A stretch of DNA of 64,000 nt from Halocaridina rubra (GCA_037179515.1 JAXCGZ010011636.1:1-64000), one strand, 5' to 3'. Positions 1 to 11,433 are shown, numbered from the stretch's first letter. The notes: generated by a model not told the origin, from the sequence alone. Translations and numbers: made by a program.

Positions 1-190
1 GCGCGAGAGCGTGTCTTAAGTACCTCTTGTTCATTAACCAAACTACATTATTTATAGTAAAATTCATGGTTTGATTACGACTTCGTAGTAGTAATGATGA
101 TGATAATAATACTACTAATAACTCCCCACCCCCTCCATCGACGGCACAATATTGTTGCCACTACTCATCACTCCACATCATAATAAGATC
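1..190. other. Unassigned AT-rich sequence
   Basis: I see no coding signal here. The stretch contains a short degenerate run of ATG/AAT/ACT triplets around 95-120 and otherwise unique-looking sequence. Confidence 0.4.
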
Positions 191-410
191 TAAGGAGAAG
201 TTATAGAATAGACATCATGAAGGTAATGCAGAGGTATAGTAAACCCAGCAGAGAGCTGGATATTCATTACCCCACTTAATACACCTTCACATCTGACAGG
301 TCACACACTCTCCATCTCTGTTTCTCTTACAGCCTGATAAAGGCCGTTTATTTTATAATTTTTGGCCTGTCCTGGTGTCATAATCATCTTAATTTTTTTT
401 TTTATTTTTT
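190..410 (+). mobile_element. Short non-autonomous retroelement ending in LINE family-2 tail
   Basis: The block resembles, in the same orientation, 24560-24775 and, in reverse, 9686-10010. It has a 'gacaggtcacacactctccatctctg' type core (only partly conserved), then 'ggcctgtcctggtgtcata' and an A/T-rich tail. The terminal 'cctg-tggtgtca-aatcat' motif is also the 3' end of the longer family-2 LINEs at 11838-15190 and 41406-42892. I infer a short element mobilised by that LINE. Boundaries are approximate. Confidence 0.5.
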
Positions 411-413
411 TTA

Positions 414-490
414 AAGGCTGATCCTACTTCGCGATTTCCTGGTTCGCGCGGGTCCCGGAACCGAACTACCGCGATAAGGGAGGAACACTG
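414..490 (+). mobile_element. Solo right terminus of the pogo/Tigger-type transposon
   Basis: The segment from 'ggctgatcctacttcgcg' to 'gaacactg' matches the right ends of the elements ending at 22705 and 23681. It carries the family hallmark of an unusually CpG-rich subterminal stretch ('cccggaaccgaactaccgcg'). The rest of the element is absent. The end abuts TA and an imperfect (AT)n tract. Confidence 0.7.
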
Positions 491-496
491 TATATA

Positions 497-562
<66 letters not shown>

Positions 563-582
563 CTATATATATATATATATCT
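491..582. repeat. Imperfect (AT)n microsatellite
   Basis: Alternating TA with a few extra A or C interruptions, starting exactly at the end of the Tigger terminus. Confidence 0.9.
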
Positions 583-1000
583 TTACATTTTCGGGCCAGG
601 CCACAACAGGCAAGGTTATCACGCTAATACACACACACTCCAATTTCCAGGTAAAGACAAGACAGCCCCACCCATGGCAGAGAGTACATCAGTACATACC
701 GAACCATACCCATCCACCCCCTACTAGGCATACTGGTTCTTGTAACCATTATCATACCCATCGATGACACACAACATGAGGACAATTGGCAGCTCTGCAA
801 TGTAGATCACCCTCCCGTCTCGCTTTTGGGCAATCTCGCAGACCCTGCCACGTGCACACCACCACATGAGCACGAGGTCAGACATTAAATGGTTTGTTCA
901 CACAAGTTTTTCTGCCAATCTTACACCAGCTATGAGAGTATAAAATACTGATACAAAATCATGGCTGCAGGATGTACAGTACTAACTTATCCAACATAGT
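583..1000. other. GC-richer unassigned patch with a small minus-strand ORF
   Basis: Base composition is clearly richer in G and C than the flanks, especially 640-885. A 53-codon ATG-to-stop frame runs on the minus strand from 885 to 724. It has no family I recognise and no convincing splice sites, so I do not call it a gene. Confidence 0.3.
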
Positions 1001-1019
1001 ATCGTTTAAGTGTCATGCT

Positions 1020-1160
1020 TAGTCCCCATTCAAATGAGGGTGGCCAAGATATGTTGGAACTGAGGGATTAAGGTTGGGTGTCCTTCCTAATGATAAGAGG
1101 TATGTTGAACCTGTGTTAGTTGCTGCCCGACTCGAGAGCTTTACCACTGAGCTATTGTAG
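1020..1160 (-). mobile_element. Possible tRNA-derived SINE (second type)
   Basis: Read on the minus strand, the block begins with a tRNA-like A box ('tagctcagtggtaaagc', near 1140) and has a B-box-like 'ggttcaac' about 45 bases on. The D-arm looks good but the T-arm does not pair, so it is not a functional tRNA. A SINE head or tRNA pseudogene is the best reading. No second copy was found here. Confidence 0.4.
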
Positions 1161-2388
1161 CAATTTATCCATCTCTGCAAAAAATAGCATATTTCTGGAA
1201 AGCCCTATTTGAAGGTTAAAGATAGGTTAGGAGTAGTATATATTTGCTCTGGTAGTGCTTATTGTAACCTATCTCTAGTCAGCCAATCCATCAAACCAAA
1301 TGTAACTTGTTTCCTGAAGTGAACATGCCTCTTACTTTAATATATAACTAATTCATTCACACACACTCAAAAGTGAATAAAAAAATCACAAACTCCAGCC
1401 TTTTTGTGAAGATGATACCCTTTTGCAACATCTGGAAACTTATGCAATGAATTTTCACTAAAAATCTGTAGAAGTCTGACATCATAAATGATACAAATCC
1501 CCTCAAAACAAGAGCCATCTAAGTTTCTAAACGTTACACTGGCACAAGACTTGTAACTGAAAGGAAATGATGCATGATATGCACACTAAGTACAGTTCAA
1601 CATCCATCTCTGTCTAGCTTCATATGGCAGTGAGCTCTAGAACCTTTATATACAAAAATCAGGGTTTGATAACCTTGACTTTAAAGACATCAGTTATCAC
1701 ACTTCTTGACGATCTGATTCAGAATATATCATTTTTTAAAATTGTATGTGGTGTCGTTGCAAAATCAAGTAGAAGCTAAAGCATAAGAAATAATTTTGCC
1801 ATAGTTTCCACATAAACATCAATGCCACTGAAGAATCCTGCTATATAAACTTATACAAAATACAACAAATTTATCAACAGGTAGCTTAGACTGAGTTGTT
1901 AACCAACATACAAGTAAATAAAAACAGCTGTTTTTCATAAAATTACACCAAACTGTCAACATGTCCGACATAATATAAAGATTAAAATCTCTTAATGATT
2001 CCTTGATGATGCTGGAATGTGATTCCTACCCTCTAAAACTTGGCTAATCTTTAATTATACTATAAATCTAATTTAATCTGACTAACCTAATATAACATAA
2101 CCAGGTTAGGTTAGAATACAATGAAAGAGAAACTAAGTTTTAAGAGAAGATCATTACACTCCATTAGCACTGATTTCTTTATCTGCGACCTACAATCTAT
2201 AATTCAGCTGTGAAGGATATAGTGTCAGGCATCCTTTATATGTCCCTCATAAGGATGCAGCTTACACATGAATATAATTTTAAACGATGCATTAAAAAGC
2301 AACACAATACCCATATCATAAAAGGGTTTGGGTATACGTTTACTTTAACACCCTCAACGGATTCAAAGAAAATACAAAAATTATAAAT
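1161..2388. other. AT-rich sequence without recognisable features
   Basis: No long open frame, repeat or RNA signal stands out. It probably lies in intron 1 of the kinase gene whose first coding exon is at 4212-4421 on the minus strand, since no second exon is visible to its left. Confidence 0.4.
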
Positions 2389-2406
2389 ATTCAAAATAAC
2401 CGAATA

Positions 2407-2600
2407 TAGTCTCCGTGGCAAAATGGTAGCGTCTGCGACTCTGAGGCGGCAGGTCGAGGGTGCGTGCCACGTCACGGACTGAGGTTAGTATGGGCATGCA
2501 CTCAGGGTAACGATTACATCTGCCAAAACAAGTCCTTCGTAGGAAGGCAACCGTCCTTGCCCTTAGTAGAACAGGGAGTTCATGACGTAAAACCAAAACC
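2407..2600 (+). mobile_element. tRNA-derived SINE, copy 1, with 18-bp TSD
   Basis: The 194-bp element begins with a tRNA-like head: A box 'gtggcaaaatgg' at 2415 and B-box-like 'ggtcgaggg' at 2452. It continues with a body shared with 9064-9260 and 17055-17249 ('gggcatgcactcagggtaac' and 'gattacatctgcc') and ends 'gacgtaaaacc'. An identical 18-bp direct repeat lies at 2389-2406 and 2601-2618, which is the signature of target-primed retroposition. It encodes no protein and would depend on a LINE in trans. Confidence 0.9.
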
Positions 2601-2739
2601 ATTCAAAATAACCGAATACAAAATATCTAATTTACCAGGTCGTTTCTTAAATGGCAGGATGATCTAATCAAACTAACATAAACTACTTATACATATCATG
2701 AGATTTTTCCAACCATGGCTATAAAAGTATATATTTACT

Positions 2740-3094
<355 letters not shown>

Positions 3095-3167
<73 letters not shown>
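3095..3167. repeat. (AT)n microsatellite
   Basis: About 72 bp of AT repeats continuing directly from the terminal octamers of the preceding LINE. Confidence 0.95.
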
Positions 3168-3171
<4 letters not shown>

Positions 3172-3452
3172 CTTGGGTGTCGTTCCTACCTAAGCAGTTT
3201 ACTAGAAAAAAACTATAAAAAACAAATCAACAACAAAAATTTAGTCAATTAAAAAAAATTATATAAAACTTGAATACATAAAAAAAATAGAAAATAAACA
3301 ACCTTACAAAAATATGATAACATAGTAAATATAAATAAAAGATATAACCTAACCTAAATATATAAAAAATTAAAAAGATAAATGTAAATTCACATTAAGG
3401 GGCAATAATCACACAACAGGGGCAACTAAATGTTCACTTTCACACCCCTTTG

Positions 3453-3456
<4 letters not shown>
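3168..3456. other. A-rich sequence without recognisable features
   Basis: Strongly A-rich between two AT tracts; no coding signal seen. Confidence 0.4.

Positions 3457-3531
<75 letters not shown>
3457..3531. repeat. (AT)n microsatellite
   Basis: About 75 bp of uninterrupted AT repeats, just left of the inverted-repeat element at 3539. Confidence 0.95.
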
Positions 3532-3533
<2 letters not shown>

Positions 3534-3538
3534 AACAC

Positions 3539-3830
3539 TTACAGCTTAGCGGGCCATACCAATGTTCAAAACCTACCAATATAAGGCGATAGGCTCTGAC
3601 TAGAGAACCGGCAGCTGAACACAACAAAAATGGTGAAAATAGGCACACGAAACAATTTTTTACTATCCTAACTAAAAATACTTACCTAACCTCTTAGCCC
3701 GGGGAGCTTCGCTCCCATGGGACCCCCCATCTTACTATCCTAACTAAAAATACTTACCTAACCTTCTGTCGAACTACTTACCTGAGTGGACGGATGAGGT
3801 CGTTGAGCGGCATGGCCCGCTAAACTGTAA
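3539..3830. mobile_element. Candidate MITE with 22-bp terminal inverted repeats
   Basis: The left end 3539-3560 and the reverse complement of the right end 3809-3830 match at 20 of 22 positions (core 'ttagcgggccat'). The roughly 290-bp unit lies between two (AT)n tracts. Inside are two 32-bp direct repeats (3661-3692 and 3733-3764) separated by a 40-bp GC-rich hairpin (3693-3732, stem GGGAGC/GCTCCC). There is no coding capacity. The superfamily is not known; an AT-rich target suggests Tc1/mariner or PiggyBac-like, but that is only inference. Confidence 0.5.
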
Positions 3831-3841
3831 ACTACCCAAAT

Positions 3842-3959
<118 letters not shown>

Positions 3960-4093
3960 GTCAGCTTTGGGTGCTTACGTTAGTTTACCTTAAGAGATGA
4001 TTATATAAATTTTGACCCTTTGATTTACGTTTTATTACAAATTTTCATTGTATAATATTATTCCAATCGTTGAGGGTGAGAGTAATAATAATC

Positions 4094-4096
<3 letters not shown>

Positions 4097-4177
<81 letters not shown>
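4097..4177. repeat. (AT)n microsatellite
   Basis: About 80 bp of AT repeats, about 30 bp inside the intron donor of the kinase exon (minus-strand sense). Confidence 0.95.
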
Positions 4178-4179
<2 letters not shown>

Positions 4180-4211
4180 GGGGGAAGCAAACAAACATGA
4201 CGAAATCATAC

Positions 4212-4421
4212 CTTGAGGGCATACTTGCGTTGATTTCTTTTACTGAAGCACTCCACCACTTTTCCATTGATGCCTAACCCGAGGACATTGGAAGAAATGG
4301 CATAATCCTCAATAATGGGGTTTGTTTTGGTGTGCAAGACATATACCGCCGCACGTTGATCACCGCCCATTTTTGTCGCTTCATCTAATGGGTGAGAATC
4401 TACCATCATAGGTTCCTCCAT
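4212..4421 (-). CDS. MAPKAPK2: First coding exon of a MAPKAPK2/3-type protein kinase (partial gene)
   Basis: MAPKAP kinases 2/3 are serine/threonine kinases activated by p38 MAPK that act in stress signalling and on RNA-binding proteins and small heat-shock proteins. The exon encodes 70 residues in phase 0. A short variable leader is followed by 'EDYAISSNVLGLGINGKV' (residues 38-55), which holds the glycine-rich loop, and the exon ends at 'KYALK', whose lysine 70 is the invariant ATP-binding lysine. The 'LGLGINGKV' loop is characteristic of MK2/MK3. The coding sequence stops at a good splice donor (CTCAAG|GTATGA, GT at 4211-4210). ATG at 4421 is chosen because an in-frame stop lies upstream (4487-4485) with no other ATG between. 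Later exons must lie left of the window, giving an intron of more than 4.2 kb. MK2 versus MK3 cannot be decided; a pseudogene fragment is possible but the frame is clean. Confidence 0.8.
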
Positions 4422-4640
4422 TACCACAGTGGAGGAGGATTTAAAATTGCATCCAAATTCGATTGATCTTTTCTTTTTAAGAACTCATATCCCTTTTAAG
4501 GAGGCGTGTGACCTTGACAGCTGATGTAGGTCCCTCCTTGGCCGAACGACAACAAGCACTGCCGGAAGTTGTGCGAGGCATTACTCAGCTTTGAGAGCGA
4601 GCCACCAGGGCCTTTCTAACCAGTTCCATCCGCACCGTTC
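4422..4640 (-). promoter_or_regulatory. Probable 5'UTR/promoter of the MAPKAPK gene
   Basis: Directly upstream of the kinase start codon the sequence is GC-richer and contains several CpGs (4500-4640), unlike the AT-rich flanks. In-frame stops precede the ATG, so this is non-coding. No TATA box or initiator could be fixed. Confidence 0.35.
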
Positions 4641-4920
4641 TTTACTGTGTCAAATTCAATTTTTACATCATATGCAGGTGTTCGTTTATTAAAAAATAAC
4701 CTAAACACTCAAATATATAAATAAATATTTATTAATTAAAACTTTGATTAAAATAATTACAAAATACTCCAACTTTTTATGTGAAATCATTGCCAATTAT
4801 TTATTTTACGTTGCTCTAAACTGCAACTCTTTTTCAATCGAATTGGAGATATATCTGCATTTTTAAGTGGTGTTCTCATTTTAATCAGCAAATCATATAT
4901 TTTGATGATTAAAATTTTAA
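4641..4920. other. AT-rich sequence without recognisable features
   Basis: Upstream of the presumed kinase promoter; nothing identifiable. Confidence 0.4.
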
Positions 4921-4951
4921 CATCATCAACAACAACAACAACAACCACAAC

Positions 4952-5020
<69 letters not shown>
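4921..5020. repeat. (CAA)n then (AAT)n microsatellite
   Basis: A short CAA/CAC run passes into about 70 bp of AAT repeats (4953-5020). Confidence 0.95.
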
Positions 5021-5620
<600 letters not shown>

Positions 5621-5651
5621 AAATAAGTACATTACATATGTGAAAACATGA

Positions 5652-5815
<164 letters not shown>

Positions 5816-5914
5816 TCCAGCATGTTTGTTAGTGGGGACATGCCTTCTACGAAGCATCTTGGATGCACAATAGGAATATATTAAACAGGTCAAAACTGAT
5901 CTCCAGGAGCTGAA

Positions 5915-5918
<4 letters not shown>

Positions 5919-6009
<91 letters not shown>
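5919..6009. repeat. (CT)n microsatellite
   Basis: About 90 bp of uninterrupted CT repeats. Confidence 0.95.
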
Positions 6010-6011
<2 letters not shown>

Positions 6012-6161
6012 AAAACATTCCTTATTGTCTCTACCATTTCCTTCGTAACAGAATTGTTGCACTGCAAGCATTAGCCATATCTGTATATTCTGGGTATTCT
6101 TGAGAAGTATGAAGTCCCTGGTAGGAATGAGAGCGGAGAGGAAATGATAGAAATGTGTATT

Positions 6162-6191
6162 GAGAGAAAGAGAGAGAGAGAGAGAGAGAGA
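6162..6191. repeat. Short (GA)n microsatellite
   Basis: About 30 bp of GA repeats. Confidence 0.9.
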
Positions 6192-6261
6192 TCTTTATTG
6201 CTGATACTGTATGTAAAAATAAGGATGTGCACAAGTATTTGTGGGTCAGACTATTTAATGA

Positions 6262-6690
6262 TAGAGTAGTTTACAGAGCAATAATGGATTATGCTGTGGG
6301 GGACAGGAGGGTGATTGGAAGGGTATTGGATGTGAATGTACTGAGAGTAGCTAGTGATAGAATATCTTATCATTACTTATAGGAAAGTAGAGTGAGAGCA
6401 AGAGAAAAATGGAGAAAGAGGAGAAGCGAGAGAGGAAGAGAGGTGCTAAAAGTGAGTAAATTGAATATGATAGAGAAAGACTGAGAGTTTAAGGCTAGTC
6501 TCAGGAATAGGAGGAAGTGTGCTGAGGCAGTGTGCAGAAGGAGACTAACTGGTGGAAGTAAAAGGAAAGGTAGTAAATGGTGGAATGAACAGGTGAGTGC
6601 AGTAGTGGCTGAAAAAAGTAGGCATTTGAGGTATAATTGCAGATAGATAATGTAAAGGCGTATGAAAGGTATTTGCGCAAAGAGGAAGTT
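6262..6690 (+). pseudogene. RTE-like LINE fragment: end of endonuclease and linker to reverse transcriptase
   Basis: One plus-strand frame with two stop codons reads as the end of an endonuclease domain (the catalytic 'SDH' is altered to 'SYH') followed by a basic, helical linker that includes 'CAEAVCRRR' and 'KWWNEQV'. This linker type sits between the endonuclease and reverse transcriptase of RTE-class non-LTR retrotransposons. Both catalytic domains are otherwise missing, so this is a dead fragment. Confidence 0.6.
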
Positions 6691-7690
6691 AGTGAAGCGC
6701 GTGGTGTGGAGGATTTCCTGTGTGTTATTTACCCTTCGATCTTATAACCCCCTAAATTCGGAAATCCTGACACGGCTTCAGTAGAGGCCTACCACGATCT
6801 CAAATTTAAATCCTCTACCAATAAAATATAATTAATATTACATGCATAGACATACATGCAAATATTTTATAAGGGGGTTTATGAACTGCTGATACGTGAA
6901 TATTTAAATAAACTCTCCTCACCTTAAATTAAAAGTTCCTCATACAGAATAATACATTTTCTAACATACATTCTACCTACGAGTGTTCAATTAAATGAGC
7001 TCATTCTGTTCCTCACACGTAGTTATTAATATTGTTAGAAATACAATGAATCTGGACTCATCTGTCCGGACAACCCTTATGTCGTCAGCAATCACGGGAC
7101 TCCGAATCAAAAACGTATCTTCTGATCATCTCTATCACGTTCATCTACTTGAGTGTCTCGTAATGTCTCACGAGAGCAACTAATTATACACTTATAAGTA
7201 CTGTCAACAAGCACAGTAAGAGTGAGTGCCTCGTAGCATCTCACGACGGCAACTAACTTTATAAGAAAGTCCCACAAACTCCTCTAGTTTGTCGGGGTCC
7301 TTGGTACTAGGACTAAGTTGACTTATGACTTGCTTACAACAGTTCTTTGTTCAATGAGGCGTTATCAAGGAGGTGAAGGATTAATGGCTAAAATCCATTA
7401 GTGACCTACATTCCTTTCTCCACGTCTTCTACGGCCAGCCTCCCTAATAAACTACACATTATACATACGAATATACGTGTATACATGATAGAACTTAATA
7501 AGTATACATGCGAAGTCTAAAAGTATACATTTATGCACTTACGTTACAATAAACGAAACTATATGCAAACTAACACTTACATAATGTACGTAGAAATAAA
7601 CTGTCTTGAAATATATTCAAGACACGTGGTGTTGGAGGTAAAGAGAGAAGTGGATGCAAGGTGGAGTAGATGCTTGCCTGAGAATTTTAA
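6691..7690. other. Unassigned sequence
   Basis: No supported gene. Two related 34-bp motifs at 7149-7183 and 7222-7258 each contain 'ctcgta' and 'tctcacga'; the first can form a 6-bp stem (TCTCGT/ACGAGA). Confidence 0.4.
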
Positions 7691-7699
7691 TTATAATAA

Positions 7700-7748
<49 letters not shown>
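7691..7748. repeat. (AAT)n microsatellite
   Basis: About 57 bp of AAT repeats. Confidence 0.95.
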
Positions 7749-7756
7749 CTATATAT

Positions 7757-7935
7757 CCATGAGCCATTTTCCCCATATAAGGGGAGTGGCTGAGTCAAGG
7801 CAGAATACACTGACTCTTTGGGAAGAGAAAATACAGAGGAGGGGATTTCCAGTCTCCTCGCTCCACCCCATGTAGCAGACTCCTACGACACGCAGGGGAA
7901 CACGGAGAAGTATTCTAGCCCTCTCCCTCTGGGGA
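7757..7935 (+). repeat. Dispersed repeat, copy 1
   Basis: The core 'tggctgagtcaa' with a following 'aggggattt' and 'gtctcctc' recurs at 10555-10690. It is followed immediately by a long AAT tract, which would fit a retroposon tail. The family is unknown and there is no coding capacity. Confidence 0.5.
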
Positions 7936-7938
7936 ATA

Positions 7939-8034
<96 letters not shown>
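7936..8034. repeat. Palindromic (AAT)n-(ATT)n microsatellite
   Basis: About 55 bp of AAT repeats switch at about 7991 into about 44 bp of ATT repeats. The whole tract is self-complementary and could form a long hairpin. Confidence 0.95.
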
Positions 8035-8035
<1 letters not shown>

Positions 8036-9047
8036 GTTTTAAAGATACAGCAAGAATATAAAATATCAAGTCCCGGGAAGATTTACCAGCGTTCAAGGGG
8101 AACCAATGATGCTCGTAACTCCCCGTCTCCTTGACGGTTCCTATTTTAATTCGCTAGGACTTATCTTTCATTAATATTGTGAATACATTGAATGTGCATA
8201 GGAAGAACTTTATTTAGAGGATTCCAAACGCGTGTAAAAAAGAATGGGCGGGTTTTAAAGAAGAAGCTGCTCTTAAAAAGAACAAATATGGCACCCCCTG
8301 GTTGCTACATAAATATTGAATACACTCGTATATCAAGTAAGCACAAAGTTAACATTGTTAAGCAATCACAAACACATTCACAGAACGAAAACTACAATAA
8401 AAAAGAAATTATAAGTCTATAATGTGACATTCATTCAGCAAAAACAAAAATAATTTGCAAGGTAACCTAGCGTTTATTTTTAGCGACTATAAGTGCGCAA
8501 AAAATAGCCCAAACAACATTCCACCGCTAAGAACGAAGTGACACATAACGGCAAAAGACGTCATTGAAGAGGTTCGTGTAAAAATATTCAGTCTCATTCT
8601 TCGTCAAGTTGTTAGTGTGTTCATCCTGTGTAACATGCATGGGACTGGGCAGTGATAAGAGTAATTACCTTATCGAGGACGAAAATATCTGCCATTACTG
8701 AACTTTAAACATAGAGGATAAATTCTAGTCCCTCTGCACACAATGAAAATATAAAGGTAGTGGGAGTGAACCGAGTTGAATATATGTAAATAATGATGTC
8801 GGATGTCTTTATGTGTTTGTGGGTACATTTGGATTATGCCGGAATTGTCAGACTGCTGAGATACTGTAAACGTTATATATAATTTACATAGGTGGAGACT
8901 GATTCCCTATGTCATTACACAAACACAATTTTATAGTCTAAATTAATTCACAAACTCAGGCTTGTTAAGTTTTGGTTAGGTAAAATGATCCCTAGTATTG
9001 GAAAAAAAATAAACTTAAGTACTTTTCATTATAAATTTCAGAATAGA
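8035..9047. other. Unassigned sequence with a CpG-richer patch
   Basis: No supported coding sequence. Between about 8460 and 8660 CpG dinucleotides are concentrated and a CRE-like 'gacgtca' occurs at 8557. This could be a promoter or non-coding first exon, but no transcript structure can be shown. Confidence 0.3.
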
Positions 9048-9063
9048 TTGTTATTTTGGTAAT

Positions 9064-9260
9064 AGTAGTCACCGTAGCTCAAGCGGTAACATATTGACTT
9101 TGTGGAGTCAGGTCGAGGGTTCGTGCCCTGTCGCGGTTTGAGATTAGCAAGGGCATGCACTCAGGGTAACGATTACATTTGCCAAAAGTCCTTCGCAAGA
9201 AGGCAATCGTTCTAGCCCATGGTAGGAAAGGGAATCTGTGACGTTAAACCAGAACAACAA
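9064..9260 (+). mobile_element. tRNA-derived SINE, copy 2, with 16-bp TSD
   Basis: Same family as 2407-2600: tRNA-like A box ('gtagctcaagcgg'), B-box-like 'ggtcgagggttcg' and shared body 'gggcatgcactcagggtaac'. Flanking direct repeats at 9048-9063 and 9261-9276 match at 15 of 16 positions. The B box is better preserved here than in copy 1. Confidence 0.9.
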
Positions 9261-9276
9261 TTGTCGTTTTGGTAAT

Positions 9277-9685
9277 TGGTGTTCTAAAGTCAGTCGTCAT
9301 TATTATAAATATTTTATGAATGGCTTAGATTGTGGAGCACTTTAATCATATAGTGAATGATTTCTTTATTTCCATTCAGCAGTTTGCCAAGGTACCGTAC
9401 ATTAGTATCCAGGAGCAAAACCAATTATTGTCAGTTCAAGTTAAATTATTTTCATCATACAAACCCGACAGAACAACTACTCATCCCCTTTAATGCCACT
9501 GAGGCTTCAGTATCTATTATCTCCATTGTCATTAATAGTTTACTAATGTAATATGGAAATTGTTAACAAAACTTAAGATTCCGTCTCACCAATCAAGTAA
9601 TGAATGCTGATTTTAATAATCTTTAGTGTAATGAACAGTGGGAAATCATTAATTTCAGCAATTAAGTCAAGAAAATGATGCAATT
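9277..9685. other. Unassigned sequence
   Basis: Nothing recognisable; AT-rich and without long frames that resemble protein. Confidence 0.4.
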
Positions 9686-10125
9686 TTTTTTTTTTTTATG
9701 ATTGTGACACCAGGACGGGCCAAAAAAAAAAAAAAAAAAAACAGCCCTCATCTGGCCTGGGCACGAAGAATACATAAAGTAAAGAGGAACAGAGATGGAG
9801 AGTGTAATGACTTGTCAGCTGTGAAGGGATAATAAAAGATGTGTAATGAATATCCAAGAATATTCAGTGTAACTGTAGGCATAGAAAAAGAACCGTAACT
9901 GAAGAAAGACTTAACATCAAACTGTCCTGGACAATCCTATTTAAGTTCAGAAAACCTTCAGCGGTAGTATCGCAACGGGCAGTTGTTGCCATGAGCCAAC
10001 CTACTACACGTAATTGATGTAGTCATAGGAAGAGAACCGTAACTGAAGGAAGACTTAACATTGAACTGTCCTGGACAGTCTCAATTAAGCCTACAAGACC
10101 TTTCAGTGTAGTATTAATCATTATT
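9686..10125 (-). mobile_element. Short LINE-derived element with LINE family-2 ends and a duplicated 5' unit
   Basis: Read on the minus strand, it ends with 'ggcccgtcctggtgtcacaa' and a poly(A), the same tail as family-2 LINEs. Its other part (9780-10010) matches 14990-15190, the 5' region of the full-length family-2 copy. The coding body is absent. A unit containing 'agaaccgtaactgaag' is repeated 144 bp apart (9890 and 10034). It looks like an internally deleted, non-autonomous derivative. Confidence 0.6.
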
Positions 10126-10554
10126 ATGACGTATATGACAATGATGTACTAAATGGTGATACATACTAAGTCGTGTTCTGTTGTTAAACTTACGCCTTTT
10201 ACTATGTAAGTTATGCTTATACAGATTTGCAGTTTTAAATATAAATAGTATTTTTATGCAGATTTTTACTTATTTACCAAACATTGGTAATAATAAAAGC
10301 AAATTCCACAGGAGTTAAAGTTTTTGTTAAAAGACATGCAATAGTTGCAAGACTTGTTGCACTTCCAGGGTTTCTGTAACTGAGCTTGCATTGCTATTAG
10401 GAGTGGTATATCTTGCAGCGTACTCTGTTAATTGGTGACCTAATATTTTCTTTTTTTCTTTTAAGCAGTCCAGCAACATCCACCAGAGTTAGCACAAAGT
10501 AATACTAATGGAGTTTAACAAAAGAATTGATAATATTCATATGTCTGTATACAA
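10126..10554. other. Unassigned sequence
   Basis: No gene or repeat recognised. Confidence 0.4.
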
Positions 10555-10690
10555 GAGCCATAATCCCCCTTTATATGTGAAATGGCTGAGTCAAAGCAAA
10601 AATTTTTCTTTGTGGAGAGGAAATACATTGGAAGGGGATTCCCTGTCCCCTCACATCGCCACATTTATTCGACTTTTATGAAATGCAGTA
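10555..10690 (+). repeat. Dispersed repeat, copy 2
   Basis: Shares the core 'atggctgagtcaa' and 'aggggattccc' with 7757-7935, more degenerate. Unknown family. Confidence 0.45.
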
Positions 10691-11022
10691 GAAAACTTAG
10701 CCATCTGTGTTCCTTGTCACTAGTATCTTAAATTTCATTGGAAATGGTTTTCCTGAGTTTGGGAAATTCATTTACAAATTGAAGATATGTTCTGAGATAG
10801 ATGGCTGGTTTGGGAGTATTTTTATGCATTAAGAAATATTTTCATAATGAAGGAGATATATGTCAGTACAGATTAGGATGCTTGTTCATTGATGCCGAGT
10901 GCTATGTATGAATCATAAGCAGTCTTGCATTAGAACCTGCTCCTGAAATTTTAATACAATCTGACCAAGTTATGACATTATAATCATGACATGAGATAGT
11001 TAAAGAGAGCATCAGTACAATA

Positions 11023-11270
<248 letters not shown>

Positions 11271-11433
11271 CTCATTCTCTACCCTCATATTAATGTACCT
11301 GTATGTATTAATGTACTGTACTGTATTATTACATTACTATTACTGTATTAAAATTCATTGTCACTGAATTCTTTATGTTTTATGTAGTAGTGAAGTGTCT
11401 TTTTAGTACTACATATGTATATATTATACAGTA

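Noticed and set aside
2407..2480. Functional tRNA gene
   Set aside because: A and B boxes are present but the arms do not fold properly, and the segment is part of a 194-bp dispersed repeat with TSDs.
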